From the NCBI RefSeq assembly GCF_000315425.1, contig NZ_JH992926.1, positions 93,046 through 157,045 on the forward strand: DNA of 64,000 bases. Reading direction: 5' to 3'. Each line of letters opens with the position of its first letter. Positions within the stretch are counted from its first letter, which is position 1. The translations under genes were made by a program, and so were the position numbers. Source of the stretch: Massilia timonae CCUG 45783 (GTDB lineage Bacteria > Pseudomonadota > Gammaproteobacteria > Burkholderiales > Burkholderiaceae_D). Below the pieces are notes generated by a model. That model made no database searches and was not told the DNA's origin. It saw only the letters and a list, made by a program, of their open reading frames with translations. Below are positions 33,963-43,807 of this stretch, piece after piece.

Positions 33963-35504
33963 ATGAACCACCAAGTTCCGCGCACCATCCGCATGCAGGC
34001 CAGCGACAACGTCGCGATCGTCGTCAATGACGGCGGCCTGCCCGCCGGCACCGCATTCCCGGACGGCCTGGTGCTGCTCGAAGGCGTCCCGCAAGGCCAC
34101 AAGGTGGCGCTGGCGGACCTGCAGGATGGCGACGCCGTGATCCGCTACGGCGTGACCATCGGCTACGCCGACGGCGCGATCCCGCGCGGCAGCTGGGTCT
34201 CGGAACGCGTGCTGCGCATGCCGGCCGCGCGTTCGCTCGACGACCTGCCGATCGGCACCCACGCCGTCGATGCCGGGCCGCGCCTGGAAGGCTTCACCTT
34301 CGAGGGTTACCGCAACAAGGATGGCTCGGTCGGTACCCGCAACATGATGGCGATCACCAGCACCGTGCAGTGCGTCTCGGGCGTGATCGACTACGCCGTC
34401 AAGCGCATCCGCGAAGAACTGCTGCCGCGCTACCCGAACGTCGAGGACGTGGTGGCGCTCGAGCACGTGTATGGCTGCGGCGTGGCGATCGACGCCCCCG
34501 GCGCCGACATCCCGATCCGCACCATCCGCAACCTGTCCAGGAACCCGAACTTCGGCGACAGCGTGATGGTCGTGAGCCTGGGCTGCGAGAAGCTGCCGCC
34601 GGCGCGCCTGTTCCCGGCCGGCGCGATCCCGATCGGCAACGCCGCGCCGTCGGTGGTGACCCTGCAGGACCAGCAGCACGTCGGCTTCATGTCGATGATC
34701 GATTCGCTGATGCGCACCGCCGAGCAGCACCTGCAGGAGCTCAACGCGCGCCGCCGCGAAACTTGCCCGGCGTCCGACCTGGTGGTCGGCGTGCAGTGCG
34801 GCGGCAGCGACGCCTTTTCGGGCGTGACGGCCAACCCGGCGGTGGGCTTCGCCACCGACCTGATCGTGCGCGCCGGGGGCGCCGTGATGTTTTCCGAAGT
34901 GACCGAGGTGCGCGACGGCATCGACCAATTGACGGCGCGCGCGTCGAGCCCCGAGGTAGCGCAGGCGATGGTGCGCGAGATGCAGTGGTACGACGATTAC
35001 CTGGTGCGCGGCGGCGTCGACCGCAGCGCCAACACCACCCCCGGCAACAAGAAGGGCGGCCTGTCGAATATCGTGGAAAAGGCCATGGGCTCGATCGTCA
35101 AGTCGGGCAGCACCGCCATCACCGGCGTGCTGTCGCCGGGCGACCGGCTGCAGCAGAAGGGCCTGATCTACGCCGCGACGCCGGCCAGCGACTTCATTTG
35201 CGGCACGCTGCAGATGGCCGCCGGGATGAATGTCCACATCTTCACCACCGGGCGCGGCACGCCCTACGGCCTGGCCGCGGTTCCGGTCATCAAGGTGGCC
35301 ACCCGCACCGAGCTGGCGCGCCGCTGGCACGACCTGATGGACCTCGACGCCGGCAGCATCGCCAGCGGCGACGCCACCATCGAGGACGTCGGCTGGGAGC
35401 TGTTCCGCCTGATCCTGGACGTGGCCAGCGGCCGTAAAACCTGGGCCGAGCACTGGAAGCTGCATAATGCGCTTGCGCTGTTCAATCCGGCGCCCGTGAC
35501 CTGA
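33963..35504 (+). CDS. garD: Galactarate dehydratase
   Basis: A 513-residue enzyme that dehydrates meso-galactarate to 5-dehydro-4-deoxy-D-glucarate. It matches the GarD branch of the UxaA family along its whole length: the N-terminal SAF domain (DNVAIVVNDGGLPAG, IPRGSWVSE), then GFTFEGYRNKDGSVGTRN, VYGCGVAIDAPGADIPIRTI, VVGVQCGGSDAFSGVTANPAVG, NTTPGNKKGGLSNIVEKA, and the GarD-type end LFNPAPVT. Length is close to the E. coli enzyme. It heads a plus-strand operon with udh, an epimerase and an esterase-GH43 fusion, read from the divergent operator region at 33.84 kb. Confidence 0.95.
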   Translation: MNHQVPRTIRMQASDNVAIVVNDGGLPAGTAFPDGLVLLEGVPQGHKVALADLQDGDAVIRYGVTIGYADGAIPRGSWVSERVLRMPAARSLDDLPIGTHAVDAGPRLEGFTFEGYRNKDGSVGTRNMMAITSTVQCVSGVIDYAVKRIREELLPRYPNVEDVVALEHVYGCGVAIDAPGADIPIRTIRNLSRNPNFGDSVMVVSLGCEKLPPARLFPAGAIPIGNAAPSVVTLQDQQHVGFMSMIDSLMRTAEQHLQELNARRRETCPASDLVVGVQCGGSDAFSGVTANPAVGFATDLIVRAGGAVMFSEVTEVRDGIDQLTARASSPEVAQAMVREMQWYDDYLVRGGVDRSANTTPGNKKGGLSNIVEKAMGSIVKSGSTAITGVLSPGDRLQQKGLIYAATPASDFICGTLQMAAGMNVHIFTTGRGTPYGLAAVPVIKVATRTELARRWHDLMDLDAGSIASGDATIEDVGWELFRLILDVASGRKTWAEHWKLHNALALFNPAPVT

Positions 35505-35526
35505 ACACCTATTATTGGAGACCCGA

Positions 35527-36354
35527 ATGACCGCTGCAGTACAAAACAAGACCGGCAAGCCTTTCAAACGCATCCTGCTGACCGGCGCCGCCGGCGGCCT
35601 GGGCAAGGTGCTGCGCGAGCGCATCAAGCCCTGGGCCGAGGTGGTGCGCCTGTCCGACGTGGCCGAGATGGCCCCCGCCGGCCCCGGCGAAGAGGTGGTC
35701 CAGTGCGACCTCGCGGACAAGGAGGCCGTGCTGGCCTTGCTCGACGGCGTGGATGCGGTGCTGCACTTCGGCGGCATCTCGACCGAGAAGCCGTTCGAAC
35801 CCATCATGCAGGCCAATATCCTCGGCGTGGCCAACCTGTACGAAGCGCTGCACAAGGCCGGCACCCGGCGCGTGGTGTTCGCCAGCTCGAACCACGCGAT
35901 CGGCTACCACCCGGTGACCACGGTGCTCGACGCCGATTCGCCGACCCGTCCCGACAGCTACTACGGCCTGTCGAAGGTCTTCGGCGAGCAGATCGCCCGC
36001 TACTACTATGACCGCTTCGGCATCGAGACCGTCTGCGTGCGCATCGGCTCGAGCTTCCCGGAGCCGGCCAACAAGCGCATGATGAGCACCTATCTGTCGT
36101 ACGACGACCTGACCGAATTGCTGCGCTGCTCGCTGTTCGCCCCGCGCGTCGGCCACACCATCGTGTATGGCGTGTCCGACAACGACAGCACCTGGTGGGA
36201 CAACCGCCTGGCCTCGCACCTGGGCTACAAGCCGAAGGACAGCTCGGCGAAGTTCGCCCACCTGTTCCCGGATTCGTCCGAGTTCCCGGCCAGGGACGAC
36301 GTGACCACGATGTACCAGGGCGGCAAGTTCCTGCTCGACGGTCCGCAGTACTGA
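35527..36354 (+). CDS. udh: Uronate dehydrogenase
   Basis: A 275-residue NAD-dependent SDR enzyme that oxidises D-galacturonate or D-glucuronate to the aldaro-lactone. The coenzyme loop is LLTGAAGGLGKVLRE (residues 17-31), the catalytic pair is in PDSYYGLSKVFGE, and the family blocks FGGISTEKPFE, FASSNHAIGYH, RIGSSFPEP, LSYDDL and GHTIVYGVSDN agree closely with the Pseudomonas syringae enzyme. It lies 22 bp after garD, with GGAG before the ATG. Its lactone product is expected to be opened by the SMP-30 protein at 53.7 kb before GarD acts. Confidence 0.94.
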   Translation: MTAAVQNKTGKPFKRILLTGAAGGLGKVLRERIKPWAEVVRLSDVAEMAPAGPGEEVVQCDLADKEAVLALLDGVDAVLHFGGISTEKPFEPIMQANILGVANLYEALHKAGTRRVVFASSNHAIGYHPVTTVLDADSPTRPDSYYGLSKVFGEQIARYYYDRFGIETVCVRIGSSFPEPANKRMMSTYLSYDDLTELLRCSLFAPRVGHTIVYGVSDNDSTWWDNRLASHLGYKPKDSSAKFAHLFPDSSEFPARDDVTTMYQGGKFLLDGPQY

Positions 36355-37230
36355 ATGGTCGAGCGCATCGTCATGCGCAACGCCAGCCTGCTGGCCGAGA
36401 TCGTCCCCCAGGTCGGGGGCGGACTGGCGCGGCTGGACTGGCTCGGCTCTGGCGAACCGGCCCCCTTGCTGCGCGCCTTGCCGCCCGATGCGCCCGGCGC
36501 GCCGACGCCGTCGCAGCTGGCCTGCTTCCCGCTGCTGCCCTGGTCCAACCGCATGGCGCCGTCGGGTTTCGCGTTCGAAGGCCGGCAATATGTGCCGGCG
36601 CCGAACCGCGCCGGCGAGCCGTGCCCGATTCACGGCGACGCCTGGCAGCAGGCCTGGCAGGTGGCCGAACGCTCGGACACGGCCGTGCGGCTGACGCTGG
36701 CGCGGCCCGGGGCAACGCCATTCTCGTACGAGGCCGGGTTGCGGTACTCGTTGGATGGCGCCGCGCTGCTGGTCGAGGTCGAGGTGCGCAACACGGGCGC
36801 CGCGGCGCTGCCGTTCGGGATCGGCCTGCATCCCTGGATGCCCGATCCACAGGGCGCGCGGCTTGAAGCGTGCGCTGACGGGGTGTGGTCGAGTGGTCCG
36901 GACAGGCTGCCGCTGACCCGCAGCGACATACCTGGTAACTGGCGTTTCGACACGCCGGCCGCGCTGCCGCAAGATGGCGTCGATCACGTGTTCGACGGCT
37001 GGCCGGGGCAGGCGCGCATCGCCTGGCCGGCGCGCGGCGTGGCGCTCGAACTCGACGCCGACATGGATTACTTCATCCTGTATGTTCCGCCGGGGCGCGA
37101 TTTCTTTTGCTTCGAGCCGGTGGATCACCCGATCAACGCGCACAATCTGCCGGGCCGGCCCGGCCTGACCGTGGTGGCGCCTGGTGCGACGTTGCGGCGG
37201 CGCTGCGCCTTCCGCGGCTCGTCCCTATGA
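36355..37230 (+). CDS. Aldose 1-epimerase family protein
   Basis: A 291-residue protein of the galactose-mutarotase fold. It shows family blocks: AEIVPQVGGGLARLDW, FPLLPWSNRMAPSGFAFEG with the substrate-binding Asn-Arg, CPIHGDAWQQAWQV with the His, GIGLHPWMP with a second catalytic His, and DHVFDGW. It probably interconverts anomers of galacturonate (or another pectin sugar) so that uronate dehydrogenase gets its preferred form. It starts at the base following the udh stop and overlaps the next gene by four bases, so it is part of the garD operon. Confidence 0.85.
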   Translation: MVERIVMRNASLLAEIVPQVGGGLARLDWLGSGEPAPLLRALPPDAPGAPTPSQLACFPLLPWSNRMAPSGFAFEGRQYVPAPNRAGEPCPIHGDAWQQAWQVAERSDTAVRLTLARPGATPFSYEAGLRYSLDGAALLVEVEVRNTGAAALPFGIGLHPWMPDPQGARLEACADGVWSSGPDRLPLTRSDIPGNWRFDTPAALPQDGVDHVFDGWPGQARIAWPARGVALELDADMDYFILYVPPGRDFFCFEPVDHPINAHNLPGRPGLTVVAPGATLRRRCAFRGSSL

Positions 37231-39668
37231 GACAAACTTCCCGTGCCACCGCACTGGCGGTGGCCGCGGTGCTGACGCCGGCCAGCGCGCAGTCTCCCTA
37301 TAACGCCGAAACCACCTACCGCAAGCTGGTGCGCGACTACCCGCAGATCCGCATCGCCAGCGCCGAGGCGCCGGCGCCGGTGCGGGTCCGCAAGGACCTG
37401 GTCTATGCGCGCCGCGCCGACCTGGCGCTGGCGCTCGACCTCTACCTGCCGGCACCCGATGCAAAGCCCGCGCCGCTGGTGCTGCTGGTGCACGGCGGCG
37501 GCTGGGGCGGCGGCGAGCGCACGAATATGGCGCCGCTCGCGGCGCGCCTGGCGGCGCGCGGCTATGCCGCCGCCACCGTCAGCTACCGCCTGTCGGGCCA
37601 GGCCCGGTATCCGGCCGCGATCGACGACGTCAAGGCGGCGCTGGACTGGCTGCGCACGCGCGCGGGCGAGTTCGGCGTCGACGCGGACCGGATCGCGCTG
37701 GCGGGCGGTTCGGCCGGCGGCCAGATCGCCGCCCTGGTCGGCATGACGCGTCCGCAACACGTGGGCGCCGTGGTCAATATCGATGGCCTGTCCGATTTCA
37801 CCTCGCCCGAGGCGCTGCGCCATGAGGACGATCCGGCCAAGAAACCGTCGGCAGCCGGCGCCTGGTTCGGCGGCCGTTACGCCGAGAAGGCCGCGCTGTG
37901 GCGCGCCGCCTCGCCGTTGACCCACGCCGGCAAGGACAGCCCGCCGGTGCAGTTCATCGTCAGCAGCGTGCCGCGCTTTTCCAGCGGGCGCGAGGCGCTG
38001 GCGGCCAGGCTGGCCGCGCACGGCATCGCGACCGACACCGTGGCGCTGGCCGGCGCGCCGCATTCGTTCTGGCTGTTCGATCCCTGGCTGGCGCCGACGG
38101 TCGACGCGATGGACCGTTTCCTGGGCCAGCAGCTGGGCCCCATGCCGGCGCGTGCGCCGTGGTCGGCCGACCTGGGCGACGGCCGCTACCGCAACCCGAT
38201 CCTGCATGCCGATTATTCCGATCCGGACGCGATCCGGGTCGGGGAACGCTATTACATGGTCTCGTCCAGCTTCGCCAACGCCCCCGGCCTGCCGCTGCTG
38301 ACCTCCAGCGACATGGTCAACTGGGAGCTGGTCGGGCATGCGCTGCCGCAACTGGCGCCGCAGGCGACTTTCGCGACGCCGCAGCACGGCACGGGAGTGT
38401 GGGCGCCGAGCCTGCGCCACCACGACGGGAAATTCTGGATCTTCCATCCCGATCCGGACCATGGCGTCTACCTCAGCACCGCGACCGACTTCGCCGGACC
38501 CTGGAGCACGCCGCACCTGCTACTGCCCGGCAAGGGCATCATCGACCCGGCGCCGCTGTGGGACGACGATGGCCGCGCATGGCTGATCCACGCCTGGGCC
38601 AGGAGCCGGGCCGGCTTCAACAACGTGCTGACCCTGCGCCGCATGGCGCCGGACGGCCGCAGCCTGCTCGACGGGGCGGGCCGGGTGATCATCGACGGCA
38701 ACCGCCTGCCGGGCTACCGGACCCTCGAGGGTCCCAAGCTGTACAAGCGCGACGGCTGGTACTACGTGTTCGCGCCGGCGGGCGGCGTCGAGCATGGCTG
38801 GCAGTCGGTGTTTCGTGCGCGCCGCATCGAAGGCCCGTACGAAGACCGGATCGTGATGGAGCAGGGCGCCACCGATATCAACGGCCCGCACCAGGGCGCC
38901 TGGGTCACGACGCCGCAGGGAGTCGACTGGTTCTTCCACTTCCAGGACCGGCGCGCCTATGGCCGCGTGGTTCACCTGCAGCCGCTGCGCTGGATGGACG
39001 GCTGGCCCCTGATCGGCGAGCCGTCCGCCAAGCCGGGCGTGGGACAGCCGCTGCGCGAGCACGCCAAGCCGGTGCCGGGAGTCTTCGCCCGGCGCGAGCC
39101 GGCGGTCGGCGACGAATTCGACGGCCCGGCCCTCGGCCCGCAATGGCAATGGACGGCCAACCCGCAAGCCGGCTGGCATGCGCTGGACGCGCGCCCCGGC
39201 TTCCTGCGCCTGCACGCGCAAGCGGCGGCGCCGGTGCGGCAACTGCCGTCGGTGCTGACCCAGAAGTTTCCAGCGCCGGCGTTCGGCGTGACGGCCAGGG
39301 TGGAGTTACGCGCGCAGCAGGACGGCGACCAGGTGGGGCTCGGCGTGATGGGCCTGGCCAGCGACTGGTTCGGCGTGCGCCGCGTCGGCGGCCAGCCGCG
39401 CATGGTCGGCGTGCGCTGCGGCCAGGACGGCGCCTGCGCCGAGACGGTCGGACCCGTATTGCCCGGATACGCGGTCACGCTGCGCATGCACGTGACGCAT
39501 GGCGCCCGGGTATCGTTCTCGTACAGCGCGGACGGCCTCCAGTACACGTTCCTGGGCGAACCTTTCGACGCCACCATGGGCCGCTGGGTCGGCGCCCAGG
39601 TCGGCGTGTTCGCGACCGGAACGCCGGGCGCCTACGCGGACCTGGATTACTTCCGCATCAATCCCTGA
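37227..39668 (+). CDS. Secreted two-domain enzyme: alpha/beta-hydrolase esterase fused to a GH43 glycosidase
   Basis: An 813-residue protein starting at ATG 37227, which overlaps the previous stop (ATGA). A signal peptide ends near ASAQS. Residues about 60-310 are a BD-FAE/carboxylesterase-like hydrolase (oxyanion HGGGWGGGE, nucleophile GGSAGG, His in GAPHSFW). From about 318 a five-bladed GH43 propeller follows: base Asp in HADYSDPDAI, pKa-modulating Asp in IIDPAPLWDDDG, acid Glu in YRTLEGPKLYKR. A beta-sandwich ends it (about 630-813, starting DEFDGPALGPQW), as in GH43 beta-xylosidase/arabinofuranosidase types. It probably removes ester groups and arabinose or xylose side chains from pectin. 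Confidence 0.85.
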   Translation: MRQTSRATALAVAAVLTPASAQSPYNAETTYRKLVRDYPQIRIASAEAPAPVRVRKDLVYARRADLALALDLYLPAPDAKPAPLVLLVHGGGWGGGERTNMAPLAARLAARGYAAATVSYRLSGQARYPAAIDDVKAALDWLRTRAGEFGVDADRIALAGGSAGGQIAALVGMTRPQHVGAVVNIDGLSDFTSPEALRHEDDPAKKPSAAGAWFGGRYAEKAALWRAASPLTHAGKDSPPVQFIVSSVPRFSSGREALAARLAAHGIATDTVALAGAPHSFWLFDPWLAPTVDAMDRFLGQQLGPMPARAPWSADLGDGRYRNPILHADYSDPDAIRVGERYYMVSSSFANAPGLPLLTSSDMVNWELVGHALPQLAPQATFATPQHGTGVWAPSLRHHDGKFWIFHPDPDHGVYLSTATDFAGPWSTPHLLLPGKGIIDPAPLWDDDGRAWLIHAWARSRAGFNNVLTLRRMAPDGRSLLDGAGRVIIDGNRLPGYRTLEGPKLYKRDGWYYVFAPAGGVEHGWQSVFRARRIEGPYEDRIVMEQGATDINGPHQGAWVTTPQGVDWFFHFQDRRAYGRVVHLQPLRWMDGWPLIGEPSAKPGVGQPLREHAKPVPGVFARREPAVGDEFDGPALGPQWQWTANPQAGWHALDARPGFLRLHAQAAAPVRQLPSVLTQKFPAPAFGVTARVELRAQQDGDQVGLGVMGLASDWFGVRRVGGQPRMVGVRCGQDGACAETVGPVLPGYAVTLRMHVTHGARVSFSYSADGLQYTFLGEPFDATMGRWVGAQVGVFATGTPGAYADLDYFRINP

Positions 39669-40823
39669 TCACTTGCCGGCGCCCGCGCGCCCGCGCACAT
39701 GCGCCGGGACGGCGGCCGCGGGCAGCGGCGCGAACGCATAGGGCACCTCGAACGCTGGCGCGGCATCCACGCCGCAGCCGGCCAGCGGCGCGCCGTTCAG
39801 CAGCGAGCCTGTGTCGCTGAAGCTCCCCGCGTCCGGCCCCTGTGCGAACGGCTTCACGGCGTCGGTGCAGCCGCGCGCATTGGTCACCTCGAAGACGTTG
39901 GCGTGGGAAACGATGCGCGCCTGGCGGGCCACCCCGACGCTGTAGTCGTGGCGGTAGGCCGCATGCTTGCGGTCGCCGACGTGGTAGTTGTTGAACAAAT
40001 GGACCTGGCCGAAGCGCACCCGCGGGGCGCGGCTGGCAATGAATTCGAACAGGTTGTTGCTGACGGTGATGCGCAGATGGCCGGCATCGCCTTCGGCCCG
40101 GTCGCTGGCGCCGATCAGCGTGTTCTTGGCATGCAGGGCGAAGTGGTTGTACGAGACCGTGACGTAGTCGCTGGCGTCGCGGATGTCCAGCGCGCCATCG
40201 TGGCACTGCCGGGTCTTGCCGTCCACGACCGGCAGCGTGTCGTCGGTCAACGGGGCGTCGGTGAAGCTGTTGCGGTCGACCCAGACGTGGGTGGAGGCGA
40301 CGATGGCGATGGCGTCGAACTCGGCATTCCAGTTACCGTCGCCGTCCTTGGGGTCCCAGCGCGGCGCGACGTCGCAGGGATTGCGCAGGTTCAGGTTGCG
40401 AATGATGACCTGCGACACCCTGGTCACCGTCAGGTGGGCGTTGACGAAGCCGGATCGTGGCCCGAGCCCGACCAGGGTGGTGTCGCCCGGCAGCGCGACC
40501 CGCCCACGCCTGGACTGGTCCGCATGGTCGGCAAAGGGCCGGCCTTCGCTCATGTCGATCACGCCGTCGACCTGCACGATGCGGCTGCCTTCTACCGACT
40601 TGCCGAGCGCCCGGCGCAGCTGGGCGGCGTCGGTGACGGTGAAGACGTTGGCGGTCGGTGCGTCGGCGCCGCCGCGGGTGCCGCCGGCCTGGGCCGCCCA
40701 GCCGTCGGGCGGCGCCGCCTGGCGCGACATGGGGGCGAAAGAAGCGGCGCGCGGCGCGTCGCTGGCGCAGCCGGCACTGCTTGCGGCGAGCCACAGGATC
40801 AGGAACTTGGACAGGTGCTTCAT
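39669..40823 (-). CDS. PL1 pectate lyase, lipoprotein
   Basis: A 384-residue right-handed beta-helix lyase with a lipobox (SSAGC, acylated Cys about residue 19), so it is probably anchored in the envelope. PL1 motifs are clear: VDGVIDMSEG, HVWVDRNSFTD (the vWiDH block, here with Arg for His), QCHDGALDIRDASDYVTVSYNHF with calcium-binding Asp, and RAPRVRFGQVHLFNNYH with the catalytic Arg. It cleaves homogalacturonan by beta-elimination. It lies 68 bp after the TonB receptor gene on the same strand and meets the esterase-GH43 gene end to end. It is closely similar to the N-terminal half of the fusion enzyme at 44.8-47.9 kb. Confidence 0.9.
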   Translation of the reverse strand: MKHLSKFLILWLAASSAGCASDAPRAASFAPMSRQAAPPDGWAAQAGGTRGGADAPTANVFTVTDAAQLRRALGKSVEGSRIVQVDGVIDMSEGRPFADHADQSRRGRVALPGDTTLVGLGPRSGFVNAHLTVTRVSQVIIRNLNLRNPCDVAPRWDPKDGDGNWNAEFDAIAIVASTHVWVDRNSFTDAPLTDDTLPVVDGKTRQCHDGALDIRDASDYVTVSYNHFALHAKNTLIGASDRAEGDAGHLRITVSNNLFEFIASRAPRVRFGQVHLFNNYHVGDRKHAAYRHDYSVGVARQARIVSHANVFEVTNARGCTDAVKPFAQGPDAGSFSDTGSLLNGAPLAGCGVDAAPAFEVPYAFAPLPAAAVPAHVRGRAGAGK

Positions 40824-40891
40824 GGCGCTCCAGGATACGTCGTTACCCCCACCGGAGGTAACGACTTTTCGCGCAGGCGAGAACGACGGGC

Positions 40892-43702
40892 TTAGAACGT
40901 GTAGTCGGCGCGCAGCGTGAAGGCGCGGCCGATCGGCTTGGCGATGTTCTGCGCGAACACGACGCGCGAGGACAGGCGCTGGTTCGACAGCGGCGGATCG
41001 GTGTCGAACAGGTTGTTCACGCCGGCGCCGAGCTTGAAGTTCTTCGACACCTTGTAGGTGGTCGACAGGTTGTACACGCGATAGGGCTCGATCACGTTGT
41101 AGAACGGCTGGCCCGGTTGCTGGGTCGGCAGGGCGTTGGTGTCTTCGTAGCTCGACGTGTACTGCTGCGTCAACTGGGCGAAGAACGGGCCGTAGCTCCA
41201 GTTCACGCGCGCCTGGTGCTTCCACTTGAAGATATACGTGTTGGCCGAGGTCGAGCCGGTGGACAGGGCGCCGATGCGGCCGACGCTGTCGACCCATGGG
41301 CTGCCTTCGTCGTTCTGGCCCTCGTAGCGGTCGGTGTAGGTGCCGTCCATCGAGAAGCCGAAGCGGCCCCAGTTCGCGGTCGGCACCAGGTAGTTCAGGC
41401 CGATGTCGACGCCCTGGGTCTTCAGGCCGCCCATGTTCAGGCGGGTCTTCGTGATGTACGCCAGCGTGCCGTCGGGATTACGCACGAACAGGTCGCCGTA
41501 GCGGTCCAGGTTGTCGAAGATCGAGTCCTCGTTGATCTGGGCGATCGTGCGCTTCATGTCGATCTTCCAGAAATCGACGGTCGCCACGAAGTTCTTGACC
41601 GGTTCGATCACGAAGCCGACCGTGTAGGTCTTCGACTTCTCCGGCTCCAGGTCCGGATTGGCGCCGACCAGCGTCGTCAGGCGCGTGTTGCAGACACGTT
41701 CCGCGTCCAGGCCCAGGCCGGCGAAGCGCGGATCGGTGGTAAGAGAGCCGGAGCCGGCCACGTTCGGGGTCGGGCCAGGGCACAGCAGCGGGTCGTCCCA
41801 GCTCGAAGTCGACGGCTGCAGGCTGCGCGGCACGCCGTACAATTCGGGCAGGGTCGGGGCGCGGAAGCCCGTGCTGACGGTGCCGCGCACCATCAGTTCC
41901 TTCATCGGCTGGTAACGGAAGCTGGCCTTCGGATTGAAGGTCGAGCCGAAGTCGCTGAAATGGTCGCCGCGCACCGCGAAGTTCAGGTTGAGCGCTTTCG
42001 TGACCGGCGCATCGAGTTCGGCGTACAGGCCCGAGACGCGGCGCGCGCCGCTCGGGTTGTTGCCCGGCGTGCCATTGACGCGCCATACCACCTCGTCGCC
42101 GATCATCGGCACGTTCTCTTCGTAGGTCTCGCGGTGCCAGTCGCCGCCGACCGCCAGTCCCAGGGCGCCGCCCGGCAGGTCCATCAGGGTGCGGCTCAGG
42201 TTGAAGTCGAGGCCGTAGTAGCGCACGTCGGCCTTGCGGAAGACTTCACCGTCGGCCGAGATGCTCTCGAGGTAGGCGCGGCCGGCCTCGTCCTGCGCGC
42301 CAAAGGGGTTCAGGATGCCGTTGGCGACGCCCGCATACACGGCCGGCGTGCGCACGAAGTTTTCCTTGAAGCCGCTGTCGCGATGGCTGTAGCCGTAGGA
42401 GGCGCCCACGCGGTAATCCCAGGACGCGACCTGGCCCTCGTCGGCGATCACCAGGCGGTGGTTGGTCTGCACGTCGTGCAGCTTGACCGGGCCGAGTTCG
42501 TCCAGGCTCCAGGTCAGCGCCAGGTCTTCGCCGTTGAGGCCAGCCACCGCCGGCACGCCGCCGCTGCCGCCCGGATACCATTTGCTGGCGGACGTCATCA
42601 TCAGCGGGCGGCGCGAGGCCGTCAGGCGGTCATAGTCGGTATTGTTGCCGAAGGGCTGGGGACCGCTGACGGCATCGATGTACGAGCGCGCCAGGTTCAG
42701 CTCGACGGTGAGCATCTTGCCTTCGCCGTGCGCCAGGCTGGCCTTGGTGAACAGGGTGACCTGCTGGTTCTCCGGCAGCAGCTCCGGGTAGATGCTCGGA
42801 TCGGTGATGCAGGTGTTGCCGCCGTTGGCATTGGTGCGGGTCGACGGCACCGTGGTCTGGGCCAGGCCCGGCGCCACGCAGCCGTTCGCGAAATAGGGGT
42901 TGCCCGTGATGTTGGCCGAGCGCCCGTTGCGATAGATGGTGAAGTTGGCCGGCGAGGCGGAGCCGCCCGAGGTGTTCGAATTGAACGGCGTGCCGCCCAG
43001 CGAAGCGAGCTTCGCGGCGTCCCAGATCTGCGGCCGGTCGCGCTGCAGCAGCGAGTCGCGGCGCTGGGCGCTGAATGCGGTATAGACGTTCCAGCCATCC
43101 CTGGCGATGTCGCCCTTGCCGGCCACGATGGTCACGCGCTTCTGGTCGCCGCCGCCGGATTCCTGCGGCTGCACGGTGCTGGCATGCAGGGTCACGTCCT
43201 GGACCGAGCGTTTGGTGATGAAGTTGACCACGCCGGCGATGGCGTCGGTGCCGTACAGGGCCGAGGCGCCGTCGCGCAGCACTTCGACCCGTTCGATGGC
43301 GGCCATCGGGATCACGTCGACGTTGACCAAGCTCGCGCCCAGCGCCTCGTTGGCCAGGCGCCGGCCGTTGAGCAGCACCAGCGTGCGGTTGGTGTTCAGG
43401 CCGCGCATATTGATCATGGTGCCGCCGCCTCCGCCGCCCACCGGTTCGTTGGTCGCGGCCACGGTCAGGGCCACCGCGACTTCGGACATCGTGGTCAAGC
43501 CCTGGTTGACCAGTTCCTCGGCCTTGTAGGTGGTCAGCGGCAGGGCGTTCTCGGTCGCCAGGCGCTTGATCGAGGAGCCGGTCACCTCGATGCGCTGCAT
43601 CGGCGCTTCCTGCGCCGTGGCGAGGTTGGCCAGGGTCATCGCGGCGAGCGCGACGGCCGAAAGGATGAAGCGGGGTTGATTGGTCGTGCGAAGGTTGTTC
43701 AC
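40892..43702 (-). CDS. TonB-dependent receptor (pectin locus, second copy)
   Basis: A 936-residue outer-membrane transporter. A signal peptide ends at ATAQE and the TonB-box region is MQRIEVTGSSIKRL. The plug has LVNQGLTTMSEVAVAL, MINMRGLNTNRTLVLLNGRRL and IERVEVLRDGASALYGTDAIAGVVNFITK, the form seen in the iron-complex/vitamin-B12/carbohydrate TBDR class common in Oxalobacteraceae. It ends in LRADYTF. I chose the GTG at 43702, which has GGAGA upstream; a 20-residue longer frame exists. It has its own operator-containing promoter at 43808-43836, so it belongs to the pectin regulon and is distinct in sequence from the 26-29 kb receptor. Confidence 0.9.
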   Translation of the reverse strand: MNNLRTTNQPRFILSAVALAAMTLANLATAQEAPMQRIEVTGSSIKRLATENALPLTTYKAEELVNQGLTTMSEVAVALTVAATNEPVGGGGGGTMINMRGLNTNRTLVLLNGRRLANEALGASLVNVDVIPMAAIERVEVLRDGASALYGTDAIAGVVNFITKRSVQDVTLHASTVQPQESGGGDQKRVTIVAGKGDIARDGWNVYTAFSAQRRDSLLQRDRPQIWDAAKLASLGGTPFNSNTSGGSASPANFTIYRNGRSANITGNPYFANGCVAPGLAQTTVPSTRTNANGGNTCITDPSIYPELLPENQQVTLFTKASLAHGEGKMLTVELNLARSYIDAVSGPQPFGNNTDYDRLTASRRPLMMTSASKWYPGGSGGVPAVAGLNGEDLALTWSLDELGPVKLHDVQTNHRLVIADEGQVASWDYRVGASYGYSHRDSGFKENFVRTPAVYAGVANGILNPFGAQDEAGRAYLESISADGEVFRKADVRYYGLDFNLSRTLMDLPGGALGLAVGGDWHRETYEENVPMIGDEVVWRVNGTPGNNPSGARRVSGLYAELDAPVTKALNLNFAVRGDHFSDFGSTFNPKASFRYQPMKELMVRGTVSTGFRAPTLPELYGVPRSLQPSTSSWDDPLLCPGPTPNVAGSGSLTTDPRFAGLGLDAERVCNTRLTTLVGANPDLEPEKSKTYTVGFVIEPVKNFVATVDFWKIDMKRTIAQINEDSIFDNLDRYGDLFVRNPDGTLAYITKTRLNMGGLKTQGVDIGLNYLVPTANWGRFGFSMDGTYTDRYEGQNDEGSPWVDSVGRIGALSTGSTSANTYIFKWKHQARVNWSYGPFFAQLTQQYTSSYEDTNALPTQQPGQPFYNVIEPYRVYNLSTTYKVSKNFKLGAGVNNLFDTDPPLSNQRLSSRVVFAQNIAKPIGRAFTLRADYTF

Positions 43703-43807
43703 TGCGTGTCTCCTGCCTGTAGTCGTCGAATGCGTCCGGATGTGCCCCCGGCTCGCCCGCATGTGTGCCCCGGTTCCGCCGGGTCGTCGATGATTGGTAT
43801 GGAAACA

